NCBI RefSeq assembly: GCF_018919145.1
Contig: NZ_JAHLQJ010000022.1
Coordinates: 1-64,000 of the forward strand
From: Paenibacillus brevis
Lineage (GTDB): Bacteria > Bacillota > Bacilli > Paenibacillales > Paenibacillaceae
DNA: 64,000 bases
Direction: 5' to 3'
Positions within the stretch are counted from its first letter, which is position 1; each line of letters opens with the position of its first letter. The notes beneath the pieces were generated by a model. It searched no databases and was not told where the DNA came from. It worked only from the letters and a program-made list of their open reading frames with translations. The position numbers and the translations under genes are program-made. This document shows, in pieces, positions 62,998-64,000 of the stretch.

Positions 62998-64000
62998 ATG
63001 ACAAGGGAGCAACTTGAGGCCATACTTCGTCCAGTCGCTGAGCCTTCTTTGCAGCGTAGCCTGGTTGAAATGCAATGGATTCGGGACATCATGATCAAGG
63101 AGGAGCGTATATCGCTTACCGTCGTATGCCTGGATAAGGAAGGCAACAGCCGGCGGCTCGTAGAGGAGCAGATTCGCGCAAGACTTGCGGATGCGGGGAT
63201 TAAGGATATCCACCTTCGTTTCAGGGAGGCTTCTGAACTGGAGCGCGAACAGGCTGGACAAGATCTGAGTGCGACTACTACAACTGCTGAAGAGCAGGCG
63301 CAAGCACAGCCGAAAGGACATGCAGCCGGGTTGGAGAATGTGTCGATTCTTGATCCGGAATCCGGAGTGAAGTTTATCGCGGTCGCCAGCGGCAAGGGAG
63401 GCGTGGGCAAATCTACAGTTTCTGTCAACCTTGCAGCGGCGCTGGCACGTTTGGGCAAGCGTGTTGGCTTGATCGATGCGGATATTTACGGATTCAGTGT
63501 GCCTGACATGATGGGAATTGAGACGGTACCTCAGGTGGAGGATGGGGCAATCCTTCCGGTGGAGCGTTTCGGGGTGAAGGTGATGTCCATGGGTTTCTTT
63601 ATTCAGGACAACAACCCTGTAATCTGGCGGGGGCCTATGCTGGGCAAAATGCTTAACCAATTCTTCGCGGATGTTGCTTGGGGGGAGTTGGATTATATGC
63701 TGCTTGATTTGCCCCCTGGAACGGGGGATGTTGCTCTCGATGTCCATCAGATGCTTCCGCACAGCAAAGAGATCATCGTTACCACTCCTCATGCCACTGC
63801 AGCTTTTGTAGCTGCGAGAGCAGGGGCGATGGCTCTCAAGACCGACCATGAAGTGCTTGGTGTAGTTGAAAATATGGCTTACTATGAGTGCGAAGGCTGC
63901 AGCAAGCGGGACTATGTGTTCGGCAGAGGCGGCGGGGCTCGCCTGGCGGAGACACTGCAGACGGAGCTGCTTGCTCAACTGCCCTTGGGGGCGCCGGATA
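62998..64000 (+). CDS. mrp: Mrp/ApbC family iron-sulfur carrier ATPase (partial, runs off window)
   Basis: First 334 codons of a gene that continues past 64000. N-terminal MIP18/DUF59-like domain (2-85), a Thr/Gln-rich linker, then a deviant Walker A SGKGGVGKST (131-140). Later motifs are DADIYGFSVPDMMG, LPPGTGDVALD and a CxxC (YECEGC, about 297-300) that binds the cluster between subunits. B. subtilis homologue is SalA. GAGGTG at 62983-62988 supports ATG 62998. The place after cwlD is conserved in Bacillales. Confidence 0.92.
   Translation, partial: MTREQLEAILRPVAEPSLQRSLVEMQWIRDIMIKEERISLTVVCLDKEGNSRRLVEEQIRARLADAGIKDIHLRFREASELEREQAGQDLSATTTTAEEQAQAQPKGHAAGLENVSILDPESGVKFIAVASGKGGVGKSTVSVNLAAALARLGKRVGLIDADIYGFSVPDMMGIETVPQVEDGAILPVERFGVKVMSMGFFIQDNNPVIWRGPMLGKMLNQFFADVAWGELDYMLLDLPPGTGDVALDVHQMLPHSKEIIVTTPHATAAFVAARAGAMALKTDHEVLGVVENMAYYECEGCSKRDYVFGRGGGARLAETLQTELLAQLPLGAPD

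Overview
The window is a chromosomal segment of a low-GC Gram-positive bacterium, most likely Paenibacillus or a close relative. The gene order radA-disA-(pssA)-yacL-ispD-ispF-gltX-cysE-cysS-mrnC-rlmB-yacP-sigH-rpmG-secE-nusG-rplKAJL-rsmC-rpoBC-rplGB-rpsL-rpsG-fusA-tuf-S10/spc/alpha operons-truA-rplM-rpsI-...-cwlD-mrp is the classical Bacillales order around the ribosomal superoperon. The YesM/YesN two-component cassette, the pssA gene beside a short conserved protein, and several intergenic repeat types fit Paenibacillus. The species cannot be named from sequence alone. No rRNA, tRNA, CRISPR array, prophage or transposase gene was seen.

Layout. 229-3466: radA, disA and pssA (DNA repair, c-di-AMP synthesis, phosphatidylserine synthesis), closed by a terminator and followed by a short repeat tract. 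3792-4187 (minus): small MazG-like protein. 4391-8233: yacL, then tightly coupled ispD-ispF-gltX. 8259-9369: a 1.1 kb non-coding stretch with a cysteine T-box riboswitch and, behind its terminator, two palindromic elements that separate it from cysE. 9370-14135: cysE, cysS, mrnC, rlmB, yacP(rae1), sigH. 14211-15362 (minus): secreted phosphodiester glycosidase-type protein. 15709-19163: rpmG-secE-nusG-rplK-rplA and rplJ-rplL with an L10 leader and two probable L1-binding mRNA sites. 19221-19433: a structured repeat. 19473-27662: rsmC-like methyltransferase, rpoB, rpoC. 27845-28921: GNAT acetyltransferase fused to a membrane domain.

29019-33791 is rplGB and the str genes. 33876-40782 is an accessory cassette on both strands (sugar-binding lipoprotein, two ABC permeases, YesM-type kinase, YesN-type regulator) that separates tuf from rpsJ. 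41020-56331 is the S10-spc-alpha superoperon from rpsJ to rplQ. 56432-56628 is a second copy of the long-hairpin repeat found before cysE. Then follow truA, a small zinc-ribbon protein, rplM-rpsI, a two-domain FMN-binding lipoprotein, cysH-sat (assimilatory sulfate reduction by the APS route), cwlD and the 5' part of mrp, which runs off the window end.

How the genes work together. Most of the window is the gene-expression core: ribosomal proteins, RNA polymerase, elongation factors, SecE/SecY, rRNA modification (rlmB, rsmC-like, truA for tRNA), 23S maturation (mrnC) and mRNA turnover (rae1). Sulfur and cysteine supply recurs (cysE/cysS under a Cys T-box; cysH/sat). Many starts were moved from the longest open frame to the codon with the best Shine-Dalgarno spacing. 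rplJ, rpoB, rpoC, rpsE and truA appear to use TTG. The main departures from the expected Bacillales layout are the intergenic repeats at operon junctions and four accessory inserts: the glycosidase, the GNAT-membrane fusion, the sugar cassette and the FMN lipoprotein.
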